NCBI GenBank assembly: GCA_038134485.1
Contig: JAYPVG010000018.1
Location: forward strand, 1-64,000
DNA: 64,000 nt
Source: NORP240 sp038134485
GTDB taxonomy: Bacteria; Pseudomonadota; Gammaproteobacteria; Pseudomonadales; Pseudohongiellaceae
Direction of reading: 5' to 3'
In this document: piece by piece, positions 40,907 to 49,918 of the stretch
Numbering within the stretch: position 1 is the first letter of the stretch
How the letters are laid out: the number at the start of each line of letters is the position of its first letter
Notes under the pieces: model-generated
Databases searched by the model: none
What the model saw: the letters and a program-made list of their open reading frames with translations, nothing else
Told to the model about the DNA's origin: nothing
Position numbers and translations under genes: made by a program

Positions 40907-43333
40907 ATGACTGATGCACCCTGCAAACGAGCTCGCCTGTACCGGGCGATTACCATGAGTTTAATGGCTTCCGGACTGACACTCGTGGCCAATACCGGCC
41001 AGACCCAGGAGCAACGCACTACGGGTGCAGAGCAAATCCTCGAGGAGGTAGTAATTACAGCCAGGCGTCGCGAGGAAACGTTGCAAAGCACGCCAATGGC
41101 TGTATCGGCCTACACAGGTGACTCACTGGAGTATCGGGGCATTGAAAGTCTCGATGAGATCAGTCGCTTTGCTCCCAATCTGACCCTGGAGAATAATCCA
41201 AGCTTTGGAGGAGCTTCTAATTCGGCTGCTATTTATCTGCGGGGAATAGGTCAGAAAGAGTTCTTGCCAACTACCGAGCCGGGCGTAGGGTTATACGTGG
41301 ACGGGGTTTACATAGCCCGTTCGGTGGGAGCTATTCTCGACATCGTTGATGTGGAGAGGCTTGAGGTTTTACGCGGTCCTCAGGGCACTTTGTTCGGTCG
41401 TAATACGATTGGCGGAGCTATTTCAGTGGTAACCGTGAAACCCGATCCTGCTGGTGAGGCTGAGGGCGCGCTTTCGGTGATGGGGGGCACCGACGATCTG
41501 TTGACGATAAAAGGCTCGTATCACATGCCCATCAATGACTCTCTGGCGGCCCGGTTCTCGGTTGCGTCCATGAGTCAGGACGGGTATGTAACACGGACTG
41601 ATGGCACCGACCTCGGCAACGATGATACGTTAACGGGGAGGGCTGCATTTACCTGGCTGCCAAGCGATCGCTTGAGCGTCGACGTCAATTTTGAAGTGAC
41701 GCGCGATCGGGAGAATGGTCCAGCGATGGAGTTGATCGGTATCGATTTCACTGATCTAAGTCAGCTCAATGGTGTGGTGCTCGCGCCGCCGCCGCCCATG
41801 GCATTTATTCATAATGTAACTGCTGCTGCTGTAGCGCCAGGTGTCCCATGTGCAGCTACTGATGTGAACGGTAACGGAGTGACTTCCAATCCATCTATTT
41901 CAAATTGCTACGACGATCGTTATATCGGTGCCGATGGCACTGATGAGGGAACAGCACCCGCTTTTTCGGAATCCGACTTGTGGGGATTTTCTACCACGCT
42001 AAGCTATGACATCTCAGATACCCTTGAGCTGAAATCGATTACTGCCTGGCGCGATCTTGAGTCAGAATTCGCGCGCGACGGTGACCACTCTCCGGCACGC
42101 ATCTCGCAGTTCTACGATAAGCTCGAGCAGGAGCAGTTCACCCAGGAACTGCAGCTGCTCGGGACTTACGACAACATGAATTGGATTCTTGGGCTTTATT
42201 ATTTCAATGAAGATGGCTTCAACACCAATATCCTGGACTTTACAGTCTCCAACTTTCGTTCAGGGGGCGCGTTTGATAACACAGCCTGGGCTGCGTTTGC
42301 GCAAGTTAATTTTGATCTCAACGATGATTGGCAACTGACACTCGGAGGTCGCTACACCGATGAGGAGAAATCCTTTCTGCCGGATCAGGTTATATTCCAG
42401 AATTATTTCGCAGGGATTAGCAACGTAGTGCCGCCGGGCAATCCGCTGGCTGCCCTCGATGCACCCTTTCTGCAGGCAGGCGAACGCATCCTGCCCTTGC
42501 TGGAGAAGGGTATCGATATCTCCGAGTTCACACCGATGGCAAGTCTTTCCTATGATGTCAGCGATAACGTAATGATCTACGGCACATATTCTGAAGGCTT
42601 CAAGTCCGGCGGATTTACCCAGCGGGTGTTCCCGCCTATCGTAGCGCCTTTTACGGCTCCGCCGGGCACGCCGGATATTGACTTGATTCCGACCTACGAT
42701 CCGGAATTCGTGGATGTGCTGGAAGCCGGATTCAAATCACGTCTTGCTGATGGTCGCGTGCGTTTTAATGGTGCGATATTCAGTACCGAATACGACGATC
42801 TGCAAGTGCAGGTTTTCAATAGTGTTGCTCCGGTCACGCAAAACATTGGTGCCGCGAGTATCGATGGAATTGAGCTGGAGTTACAGGCTGCGCCCGGCAA
42901 TGGTTGGCTGATAGAAGGCAGTATTGCCAGGCTGAATGCGGGATACGACGACATCAACACCAGTATTACGCTCATTGGCGAAAACTTTGATTTCGAGCGC
43001 GTGCCAGACTTAACTGCGGCGATTGGCGTTTCAAGAGAGTTCTTCCTTGAGTCCAGGGGGACACTGACCACGAGGCTCGACTGGGGTTATCGAAGTGACA
43101 CGTTCAACGATGCCTATAACTCACCGCTACTGGAAACCGATGCCTACGCTCTGGTTGATGCCAGCGTCCGCTGGATGGATGCCAGCGGCGACTGGACTGT
43201 GGTGCTGGCCGGGCGCAATCTAACTGACGAGCAATACATGATTACCGGAGTTTATGGCACGGCCTTCCAGTCATTCGAGGCGATGTTTGATCGAGGACGG
43301 CAGTGGAGACTGGAAGTACGTCGGGACTTTTAG
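40907..43333 (+). CDS. TonB-dependent outer-membrane receptor
   Basis: An 808-residue outer-membrane transporter. A signal peptide (to about residue 33) is followed by a TonB box-like EEVVITARRREETLQ, the plug domain (SLDEISRFAPNLTLENNPS to VLRGPQGTLFGRNTIGGAISVVT, about 60-165) and a 22-strand barrel ending in an aromatic C-terminus (WRLEVRRDF). The acceptor plug PGVGLYVDGVYIARS is typical of receptors for vitamin, siderophore or organic ligands of the FecA/Cir-like or IroN-like sort; the ligand is unknown. GGAGAG lies 9 bases before the ATG at 40907. It is followed by an AhpD-like gene. Confidence 0.9.
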   Translation: MTDAPCKRARLYRAITMSLMASGLTLVANTGQTQEQRTTGAEQILEEVVITARRREETLQSTPMAVSAYTGDSLEYRGIESLDEISRFAPNLTLENNPSFGGASNSAAIYLRGIGQKEFLPTTEPGVGLYVDGVYIARSVGAILDIVDVERLEVLRGPQGTLFGRNTIGGAISVVTVKPDPAGEAEGALSVMGGTDDLLTIKGSYHMPINDSLAARFSVASMSQDGYVTRTDGTDLGNDDTLTGRAAFTWLPSDRLSVDVNFEVTRDRENGPAMELIGIDFTDLSQLNGVVLAPPPPMAFIHNVTAAAVAPGVPCAATDVNGNGVTSNPSISNCYDDRYIGADGTDEGTAPAFSESDLWGFSTTLSYDISDTLELKSITAWRDLESEFARDGDHSPARISQFYDKLEQEQFTQELQLLGTYDNMNWILGLYYFNEDGFNTNILDFTVSNFRSGGAFDNTAWAAFAQVNFDLNDDWQLTLGGRYTDEEKSFLPDQVIFQNYFAGISNVVPPGNPLAALDAPFLQAGERILPLLEKGIDISEFTPMASLSYDVSDNVMIYGTYSEGFKSGGFTQRVFPPIVAPFTAPPGTPDIDLIPTYDPEFVDVLEAGFKSRLADGRVRFNGAIFSTEYDDLQVQVFNSVAPVTQNIGAASIDGIELELQAAPGNGWLIEGSIARLNAGYDDINTSITLIGENFDFERVPDLTAAIGVSREFFLESRGTLTTRLDWGYRSDTFNDAYNSPLLETDAYALVDASVRWMDASGDWTVVLAGRNLTDEQYMITGVYGTAFQSFEAMFDRGRQWRLEVRRDF

Positions 43334-43373
43334 ACTTACAGACAAATATCTGTTCGACGAGGTAATTCATAAG

Positions 43374-43946
43374 ATGGCCAGAGTGAAGATTGTTAAGCCA
43401 GAAAAAGTAGACGATCCAGTGGTGGGCGCGATATTTGACTGGGTTACCCAAATGGAAGGCAGTGTTCCTAATCACTTCTTTGTGGAATTGAATTTCCCCG
43501 AGTATTTCACTGCTAAGCTGGGATCCACCAAAGTGCTCTGGGAGGCCGGTGAGTTGGACATGTCTGAAATTCAGCACATTGGCATCCTGGTTTCGAAAGC
43601 GAATGGCTGCCCATACTGCACAGCAGCGTTTTGCACAATTCTCAATCATGGGCTGGATACCGAACAGGATTATGTAGCTGAAGTGATCAAGTCGGGGCCG
43701 GAGGCGGTGACAAGTAGCAGACTACGCACCATCCTTGAGTATGCACTCAAGGTAAACTCCGATCCGTCAGGTATCAGCGACGACGATGTGGACAAATTGC
43801 GAACGGAGGGTCTCACTGACAAGGGGATCGTGCAGTTGACCCATATCGTCAGCGATTTTGCATCTTATAATCGGCTTAACCTGGCCCTCGACACTGACTA
43901 TGACTATCGAGATTTCTGGAAAAACCTGGCCTTCCCCTCTACCTAG
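43374..43946 (+). CDS. Carboxymuconolactone decarboxylase/AhpD family protein
   Basis: A 190-residue alpha-helical protein with the AhpD-type redox motif CPYC (NGCPYCTAAF, about residue 81-90), suggesting an alkylhydroperoxide- or peroxidase-related reductase; a decarboxylase is less likely. GAGG lies 9 bases before the ATG at 43374, which overlaps no neighbour. It follows the TonB receptor by 40 bases and is convergent with the GT39 gene by 4 bases. Confidence 0.8.
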   Translation: MARVKIVKPEKVDDPVVGAIFDWVTQMEGSVPNHFFVELNFPEYFTAKLGSTKVLWEAGELDMSEIQHIGILVSKANGCPYCTAAFCTILNHGLDTEQDYVAEVIKSGPEAVTSSRLRTILEYALKVNSDPSGISDDDVDKLRTEGLTDKGIVQLTHIVSDFASYNRLNLALDTDYDYRDFWKNLAFPST

Positions 43947-45868
43947 TTGGCTATAAAAATCCGGCGCTGACCGAATATGGTCTCAACACCATTGCTGTCG
44001 GTGAGCCGGATCGCAAGCTGATGGTCGCCGTCGCTCAACTCGCGGGTATCAAGCTCCCCGGCGTAACCAAGATTGGGGGCGTTGGGATCGCTGTCTACCT
44101 GCATGATTTCAACGACGTCCGGTCGCGCTATGCCATATTGGAGGTCGGCGACAGATTGTCCATCGATAAGTAGATGTACTGACGCAAGACCAATGTCTTC
44201 GTTGTAAGCCCATCCCTGAATTTCGGCAATCCCGTTCAGCGTGGAACCAGCTGTCGGCTCATCAATCCAGCCTCGCGGAGGGAACGGGCACCGGCCAACC
44301 GTAAATGCAGATTGCTCGACCGCACTTACTATCCGATTACCGGCATAGTAACTGAAGGCCTTGTCGCCATTGAACAGTGAAAGACTGGCAAGGTAAGTCA
44401 AATTGTTGACGTATCTGCAAGCTAACCCAACTGCCAACTCCTTGTCTGGCACCGCCAATGTACTGTCTTCGGTAATTAAAAGGATTGCCTCGCCTGTCCG
44501 CGCGGCCAGCGCTGTCTCATCCATCTCCCATAGCTGCAGTTGCAGTAGCCTTCCGTCCCGCACGGCTTTATCCGCGTCGATCGTGTAAGGGTTCACCGAC
44601 AAACCTGCAAATTTCACCTGTGCAGCAGTGTAATAGTTGTCGGTAACAATCAGCGGAGACTGTCCGGCGGTTTCCGTGGGCATAACTTGCGAAGTAAAGG
44701 CCGCAAACTCGCGCCAGCCCGCCAGCTTATTAGAAAGCACTCCGGTTCCGATGACTGCTTGAAGTGGTATTTGAAAAGCCTGTGATCCGACAATCAGCAG
44801 CGCTGTTATCGATCCCATAAATCCGAGCGTCGGCACGGACAAGGTGATGGCTCTGGAAACCGATTTGCCCCATCGCGCTCCTGTCCAGCGGTACAGGTCC
44901 AGCAAGGTCGAAGGCGCATATATCAGTAATGGGTAGTAGCCCGACAGCGGCCAGTGGATCGAAGTGCTTGAGGAGTCTGTCCAGGGAGCCAGTATCAGGT
45001 AGACCAGCAGGTTGAGGAGTGCGAATGACAGCAGCATGGCGGCCACCCGATCGCCGTGCCTGGCCAGTTTCAGCATACCCAGTAGCGTGATGAGAAATAG
45101 CGCATAAAGAGGCGGAGTTACCAGTCCTGCTTGCTTGAACAGGTGCAGAAGGCCCGATGGCTGAAATTTCCACGGGTGTCGCTCGACCAGATAGAAGCTG
45201 GCGCTGGCAAGCTGATTGCTGAAGTTAAACCAGACGACCGGTATCAACCCCAGTCCCGCGATGCCCATAGCCAGCCACAGGTGAGGATTCCGCCACTGTC
45301 TTCTTTCTGGTCTGAATACAAGTAGAAACAGAATTGCTGAAACGGGGTAGAGAATGAAACGATAGTGAGTGCAGAGACCCAGAGCAACAACGATACCGGT
45401 GGCTGCCCAGTAAAAAAACCGGTTGGTACGTAATGCGCGCTCGAAGAAGCCAATTGCCAGGATACCTAAAAACAGTAGCGGAACGTCGGGAACCGCCAGC
45501 AGGCCAAGAAATCCCCCGAGAGGAATACATAACGCCAGCAAGGCAGATAGCAACGCCTGCTGTCTGCCGATAAGTGGCAGTGCCAGCCAGTAAACCAGGA
45601 ACGGTATACAGCTACCCAGTACCAGGAACAACGAACGCACGGCCAGAGCGCTGCCAGGGTCGAGGGCTGAGCCCATCCACACCAGCAGGGCGGTCATGAA
45701 CGGCAGATCACTGTAGGCAGGTGCCAGGTGTGTCGACGCTAGCCAGTAGAATATTTCATCACTGTAAAGGTCCAGTCGGTAAGCCAGGATCAGTTTGATA
45801 GCCAGTAGCAGGAAACTGCCCGCGAGCAGAAGTTTTGTCAGATTTTCAACTTTAATTATTCTGTCCAT
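43943..45868 (-). CDS. Glycosyltransferase family 39 (PMT/ArnT-like) membrane protein with C-terminal Ig-like domain
   Basis: A 641-residue inner-membrane glycosyltransferase with about 11-12 helices in the first 430 residues. The DxD/E-like motif YSDEIFYWLAS (about residue 36) after helix 1 and the proline-rich loops match GT-C fold enzymes that use polyprenyl-phosphate sugars. The final 110 residues (from WIDEPTAGSTLNGIAEIQGWAYNEDIG to DSNGVETIFGQRRIF) form an Ig-like domain, probably periplasmic, as seen in some glycan-modifying enzymes. Stop overlaps the AhpD-like gene's stop. The acceptor is unknown. Confidence 0.8.
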   Translation of the reverse strand: MDRIIKVENLTKLLLAGSFLLLAIKLILAYRLDLYSDEIFYWLASTHLAPAYSDLPFMTALLVWMGSALDPGSALAVRSLFLVLGSCIPFLVYWLALPLIGRQQALLSALLALCIPLGGFLGLLAVPDVPLLFLGILAIGFFERALRTNRFFYWAATGIVVALGLCTHYRFILYPVSAILFLLVFRPERRQWRNPHLWLAMGIAGLGLIPVVWFNFSNQLASASFYLVERHPWKFQPSGLLHLFKQAGLVTPPLYALFLITLLGMLKLARHGDRVAAMLLSFALLNLLVYLILAPWTDSSSTSIHWPLSGYYPLLIYAPSTLLDLYRWTGARWGKSVSRAITLSVPTLGFMGSITALLIVGSQAFQIPLQAVIGTGVLSNKLAGWREFAAFTSQVMPTETAGQSPLIVTDNYYTAAQVKFAGLSVNPYTIDADKAVRDGRLLQLQLWEMDETALAARTGEAILLITEDSTLAVPDKELAVGLACRYVNNLTYLASLSLFNGDKAFSYYAGNRIVSAVEQSAFTVGRCPFPPRGWIDEPTAGSTLNGIAEIQGWAYNEDIGLASVHLLIDGQSVADLQYGIARPDVVEIMQVDSDPNAPNLGYAGELDTRELSDGDHQLAIRLTDSNGVETIFGQRRIFIAN

Positions 45869-46139
45869 GGGGGCAAGGCGTTAACTGAGTGTGCTGGACT
45901 TATGTCACAGCAGAATCGGCTCTGGATATTGCTGAGTTAAAAAGACGACCTCTTTTATTAATAAAAAAGCCTAATCTAACGAATTTACCGTAGCGTACTA
46001 CAGGTAGGTAATTGTAGCGACATGGTGCGGGCTATCGAGCAGTATTACCTCGAGCCGGCAAGAAGTATGGTGACCTCGTGGCCTGTCACCCTGACCATAG
46101 CGTTTGGTATGATTGGCTGAGAATGCACGGAGCCGCATC

Positions 46140-46541
46140 ATGAAAGCATTGAAAATAGCGATTATCCTGCTGCTCTACGCTGCGGTAGTGGTGCTGTTCG
46201 AATCCCTGCTCGGGTATTTTCAACCTGAGGCCGGCTCTACCATGATCATTTCCACCTATGAGCAAGACGGCACCGCTCACCAGCGCGTGGTGGCCCGGCT
46301 TGAATTGGATGGACAGCTGTTTGTTGCCGTTAACCACTGGCCAAGAGCCTGGTATCGCCGCATGCTGCGTAATCCTGAAGTGCGGATATCGTTTGACGAT
46401 ACTGCCGGTGTCTTTCGTGCCGTGCAGCTGGCAGGGGCCGAGTACGACCGCGTCAACACCGCGCATGGATTGCCGTTCGTGTTCCGCCTGCTGACGGGTT
46501 TTCCGCCTCGGCATCTGTTCAGGCTCGATCCCGTCGTATGA
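46140..46541 (+). CDS. Small nitroreductase/quinone reductase-like (DUF385-type) membrane-anchored protein
   Basis: A 133-residue protein with an N-terminal membrane helix (KALKIAIILLLYAAVVVLFE) and a split-barrel-like domain (LDGQLFVAVNHWPRAWYRRMLRNPEVRISF) resembling the DUF385/deazaflavin-dependent nitroreductase family. Cofactor and substrate are not predictable. GGAG precedes the ATG by 7 bases; a TTG at 46113 in the same frame lacks a good ribosome site. It lies upstream of the MATE leader, in the same direction. Confidence 0.65.
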   Translation: MKALKIAIILLLYAAVVVLFESLLGYFQPEAGSTMIISTYEQDGTAHQRVVARLELDGQLFVAVNHWPRAWYRRMLRNPEVRISFDDTAGVFRAVQLAGAEYDRVNTAHGLPFVFRLLTGFPPRHLFRLDPVV

Positions 46542-46567
46542 CGCAATTCGGCGCACCTGAATTTACC

Positions 46568-46596
46568 AAGACAGTGATTCACCTAGCCTATATAAT
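46568..46596 (+). promoter_or_regulatory. Candidate sigma-70 promoter for the MATE transcript
   Basis: AAGACA (46568-46573) and a consensus TATAAT (46591-46596) are separated by 17 bases. Transcription would begin near 46603, giving a 210-base leader before the MATE start at 46815. Confidence 0.55.
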
Positions 46597-46615
46597 CCCT
46601 GCACTTCTCAAGACA

Positions 46616-46782
46616 GGAGCGTGCTCCAGTGAGTGGTATCCACTCCTAGATTAGAGGCTTTCCCTTCGCCGCCGACAGCTGTTCACTGCCTGCTGTCGGT
46701 GACCGGTCGGTCTTCGAGCTGACCTTTCCTCGCAAAGCCTTGCAATCGCTGACAGTTGGAAGGCAGCGCATACTGCGTTGCC
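46616..46782 (+). ncRNA. Highly structured leader RNA of the MATE gene (riboswitch candidate)
   Basis: In order, by eye: hairpin A GGAG/CTCC (46616-46627); hairpin B GAGTGG/CCACTC (46631-46645, loop TAT); a three-way junction closed by AGGCTTT/AAAGCCT (46655-46661 with 46734-46740), enclosing stem P2 CCGACAGC/GCTGTCGG (46672-46699) and stem P3 (46705-46724, GGTC/GACC plus GU pairs); and hairpin C GGCAGCGCA/TGCGTTGCC (46762-46782, one GU). No T-run follows, so control of translation rather than termination is likelier. It matches no riboswitch I recognise. Confidence 0.45.
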
Positions 46783-46814
46783 GCGTGGATTATTACCTGT
46801 CCGGAAAACAAACG

Positions 46815-48218
46815 ATGGCGGAACAAAGCACAGAAAAAGGTTGGGCACTTTTCAAGCAGGCCCTTGAGGGTAGTTCTACTGTCGACTACACCCAGGGCTC
46901 CATTGCGCGAGCAACTTTTCTGCTGGCCGTACCGATGATTATCGAGATGGCGATGGAGTCGATCTTCGCCATCGTCGACATATTCTTCGTTGCGGGTGTC
47001 GGCACGGAAGCCGTGGCGACAGTGGGCCTGACCGAGGCGGTTATTACCTTGCTCTATGCGATAGCGATGGGATTAGCCATGGGCACCACAGCACTGGTAG
47101 CGAGGCGTATAGGCGAAAAGAATCGCGAGGCTGCTGCAATCGCTGCCACCCAGGCACTGTGGCTGGCAGCTTTTATTTCTGTTGCAGTCGGTGTCAACGG
47201 CATTTTGTTTGGCGAGGAAATACTGCGCCTGATGGGAGCCGAGCCCGCGGTAATTGAAACCGGTAGAGCCTACACCACAATCATGTTCGGCAGCTCGTTC
47301 ACCATATTTTTTCTTTTTCTGATCAACGCCATTTTTCGGGGGGCAGGGGATGCCAGCCTGGCGATGCGTACCCTGGTGCTGGCTAATGGCATCAACATCG
47401 TGCTGGATCCTTGCCTGATATACGGAGTCGGCCCGTTTCCGGAACTCGGAGTGACCGGTGCCGCGGTCGCCACCAACATCGGTCGTGGTTGCGGAGTGGC
47501 GTACGGACTCTACTACCTGTTTTTTGGTGAAAACCGGATTCAGCTGGGGCGAGCTTATGCGGTCCTTAAGGCCAGCGTGCTGTGGTCTATCCTGCGAATA
47601 TCCTTCGGTGGCGTGGCTCAGATGCTAATCGCCACTGCCAGCTGGGTCTTCCTGATGCGGATTGTTTCCGAATTTGGCGGGTCCGCTGTAGCAGGTTACA
47701 CCATTGCGGTGCGCATCATGCTGTTTATAATTCTTCCCGCATTCGGCCTGAGCAATGCCGCTGCAACTCTGGTGGGCCAGAACCTTGGCGCCAGGTTGCC
47801 GGAGCGAGCCGAAGCAACAGTCTGGAAAGTCATGGAATACGTGAGCTATTACATGCTGGCCACGGCAGCGCTGGCTCTGCTGCTGGATGAGCAACTGATT
47901 AGCCTTTTCAGCACTGAGCCTGAAGTGGTGACCTACGGCATAGCCTGTCTGCAGATTTTCAGCTACGGGCTGATTTTTTTCGGTATAAGCGCAACGTCGG
48001 TTCAAGCCTTTAACGGTGCTGGTGACACCATGATCCCGACCTGGATCAACTTTTTCAGCTTCTGGATTGTACAGGTGCCCCTCGCCTATACATTGGCGCT
48101 CACATTGAATATGGGACCCGAGGGCGTTTTCTGGGCAGTGTTTGTTTCCGATGTGCTCGCTGGTATATTAGGCGTCCTCATCTTCAGGCGCGGTCGCTGG
48201 AAAGAGAAACTGGTCTAG
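46815..48218 (+). CDS. MATE family multidrug/toxin efflux transporter
   Basis: A 467-residue cation-coupled exporter with about 12 membrane helices in two related halves. Signature segments include FLLAVPMIIEMAMESIFAIVDIFFVAGVG and GTEAVATVGLTEAV in half one, NAIFRGAGDASLAMRTL, and FGLSNAAATLVGQNLGARLPERAE and SVQAFNGAGDTMIPTW in half two. It exports cationic drugs, dyes or metabolites through the inner membrane. The ATG at 46815 follows GGA; an open frame back to 46740 has no family match. It follows a 210-base structured leader that could sense its substrate. Confidence 0.9.
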   Translation: MAEQSTEKGWALFKQALEGSSTVDYTQGSIARATFLLAVPMIIEMAMESIFAIVDIFFVAGVGTEAVATVGLTEAVITLLYAIAMGLAMGTTALVARRIGEKNREAAAIAATQALWLAAFISVAVGVNGILFGEEILRLMGAEPAVIETGRAYTTIMFGSSFTIFFLFLINAIFRGAGDASLAMRTLVLANGINIVLDPCLIYGVGPFPELGVTGAAVATNIGRGCGVAYGLYYLFFGENRIQLGRAYAVLKASVLWSILRISFGGVAQMLIATASWVFLMRIVSEFGGSAVAGYTIAVRIMLFIILPAFGLSNAAATLVGQNLGARLPERAEATVWKVMEYVSYYMLATAALALLLDEQLISLFSTEPEVVTYGIACLQIFSYGLIFFGISATSVQAFNGAGDTMIPTWINFFSFWIVQVPLAYTLALTLNMGPEGVFWAVFVSDVLAGILGVLIFRRGRWKEKLV

Positions 48219-48286
48219 GTAAAGCGCACACAAGCCGGCGCTCAAGTTACAAGAAAGGCCAATCGGCAGGAGGCAATCGAACCGCT

Positions 48287-49276
48287 ATGCTCAGCAGCCA
48301 ACAGAACATAATTAGTCGAGTGGCCGGATGGTTACAGGCCGGAAAATCTGCTTGGCTCTGCACCATTTTAAAAACCTGGGGCTCATCGCCGCGGCCAATT
48401 GGCGCCATGATGGGATGCACTCTGGATGGCGAGCTGGTGGGCTCCATTTCCGGAGGTTGTATCGAGGAAGACTTTCTGGAGCAGCTACGGGACGGGAGTC
48501 TGAAATCCCGATACGACGCAGAGGGTAAACCTTTTATCATCAAATACGGGATATCCGCAGAGGAACAGGCACGCCTGAAGCTTCCCTGCGGAGGGCAGCT
48601 ACACGTATTGTTGGAGTACTTCGATCCCGACCCAGAGACACTTCAGGTTTTCAACCACATCAGCGACGCATTGGAGAATCACCACAAGATCAGTCGCATT
48701 GTAAACCTGGGGTCAGGTGACATTCATTATGCTGACGAATCCTCAGATGAGGCAGTAGTAATTGAGGGCGACCAACTTATTCACAGCCTGAGTCCCCACT
48801 ACAAACTGTTACTGCTGGGGGCTGGTGACGTTGCCCGATATGTTGCTGAGCTTGCTTTGGCACTGGAGTATGACGTGACACTCTGCGATCCGAGACCCAG
48901 TTATCTGGAAAACTGGCATGTAGAGGGAGTCAAAAAAACCTCCAGACTTCCAGACGACGTGGTGCGCGAGAATTACAGCAATCCCTATAGTGGAGTGATC
49001 GCCCTGGCTCACGATCCCCGAGTGGATGACATGGCATTGATGGAAGCATTGAAGACCGATGCATTCTATGTGGGCGCCATGGGTTCCGACAGGACTTCGG
49101 CAAAACGAAGGGAGCGTTTGCCGGAACTGGGGTTAACGGAACTTGAAATTGAGCGACTGTATGCACCCATCGGCTTTCAGATTGGTAGTAAAAAACCGGC
49201 GGAAATTGCCATCTCGATTATGGCCGAGGTTACGGCGGTAAAATGTGGGAAGTTAATCAAAAAAGACGAGGTGTGA
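48287..49276 (+). CDS. xdhC: XdhC/CoxI family molybdoenzyme maturation factor
   Basis: A 329-residue protein that binds molybdenum cofactor and inserts it, in sulfurated form, into xanthine dehydrogenase-type enzymes. The N-terminal XdhC domain has SSPRPIGAMMGCTLDGELVGSISGGCIEE, and the C-terminal Rossmann-like domain begins LLLLGAGDVARYVAELALALEYDVTLCDPRPSY and contains YVGAMGSDRTSAKRRERL. AGGAGG lies 15 bases upstream of the ATG. No xdhA/B-type enzyme gene is near, so the client is encoded elsewhere. The VOC gene begins one base after its stop. Confidence 0.9.
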   Translation: MLSSQQNIISRVAGWLQAGKSAWLCTILKTWGSSPRPIGAMMGCTLDGELVGSISGGCIEEDFLEQLRDGSLKSRYDAEGKPFIIKYGISAEEQARLKLPCGGQLHVLLEYFDPDPETLQVFNHISDALENHHKISRIVNLGSGDIHYADESSDEAVVIEGDQLIHSLSPHYKLLLLGAGDVARYVAELALALEYDVTLCDPRPSYLENWHVEGVKKTSRLPDDVVRENYSNPYSGVIALAHDPRVDDMALMEALKTDAFYVGAMGSDRTSAKRRERLPELGLTELEIERLYAPIGFQIGSKKPAEIAISIMAEVTAVKCGKLIKKDEV

Positions 49277-49277
49277 G

Positions 49278-49760
49278 TTGATAAAAGGGCTGCATCATAA
49301 CGCATACCGCTGCAGGGATTCAGAGGAGACTCGGGAGTTTTATGAGGATTTCCTGGGATTACCCTTGAAACACGCGTTCGTAATCGAGCAGACCAGGACG
49401 GGCCGAGACAGCAACGTATTGCACAGTTTTTACCAGATGCAGAATGGTTCTTTTTTGGCGTTTTTCGAGGAGCCTGACGAGCCGTTCGATTTCAAGGAGC
49501 AAAGGGATTTCGATCTGCATATCGCCTTGGAAGTAGATCATCAGTATCTGTTGGAGATGAAGGAAAAAGGAGAGCGGGCTGGCATGATAGTGCGAGGTAT
49601 TTCCGATCACGAATTCATCCACTCGATCTACTTCAGAGATCCTAATGGCTACGTAATCGAGTTGGCTGCCAGGACTGAGAAACACGATTCTGCTACTTTT
49701 GATTCGGCGGCAGCGCACGCCGCGTTATCCAAATGGCAAAAGACGAAGAATAACTGCTGA
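49278..49760 (+). CDS. VOC (glyoxalase/bleomycin-resistance) family protein
   Basis: A 160-residue vicinal-oxygen-chelate protein with HHNAYRCRDSEETREFYEDFLGL at the start and SIYFRDPNGYVIELAAR at the end, placing metal-ligand-like His and Glu residues at both ends of the fold, as in glyoxalase I and dioxygenases. The start is an unusual TTG (49278), supported by GAGG 7 bases upstream and by the family beginning exactly here. It is translationally adjacent to xdhC. The substrate is unknown. Confidence 0.8.
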   Translation: MIKGLHHNAYRCRDSEETREFYEDFLGLPLKHAFVIEQTRTGRDSNVLHSFYQMQNGSFLAFFEEPDEPFDFKEQRDFDLHIALEVDHQYLLEMKEKGERAGMIVRGISDHEFIHSIYFRDPNGYVIELAARTEKHDSATFDSAAAHAALSKWQKTKNNC

Positions 49761-49918
49761 ATTGAATTCCCACTCCTCCACGCGATGGGCGCGCTGACAT
49801 CTAAAGAGTGTCCTTCTCCAGAACCTTCATCCTTGCAGGCTGCACTGCTCCAGAATATTGAACTGCCTGTTCGCTTGAAGTAGCCTATTCTGCAATTCCA
49901 GATTCTCCAGGGTGTACC

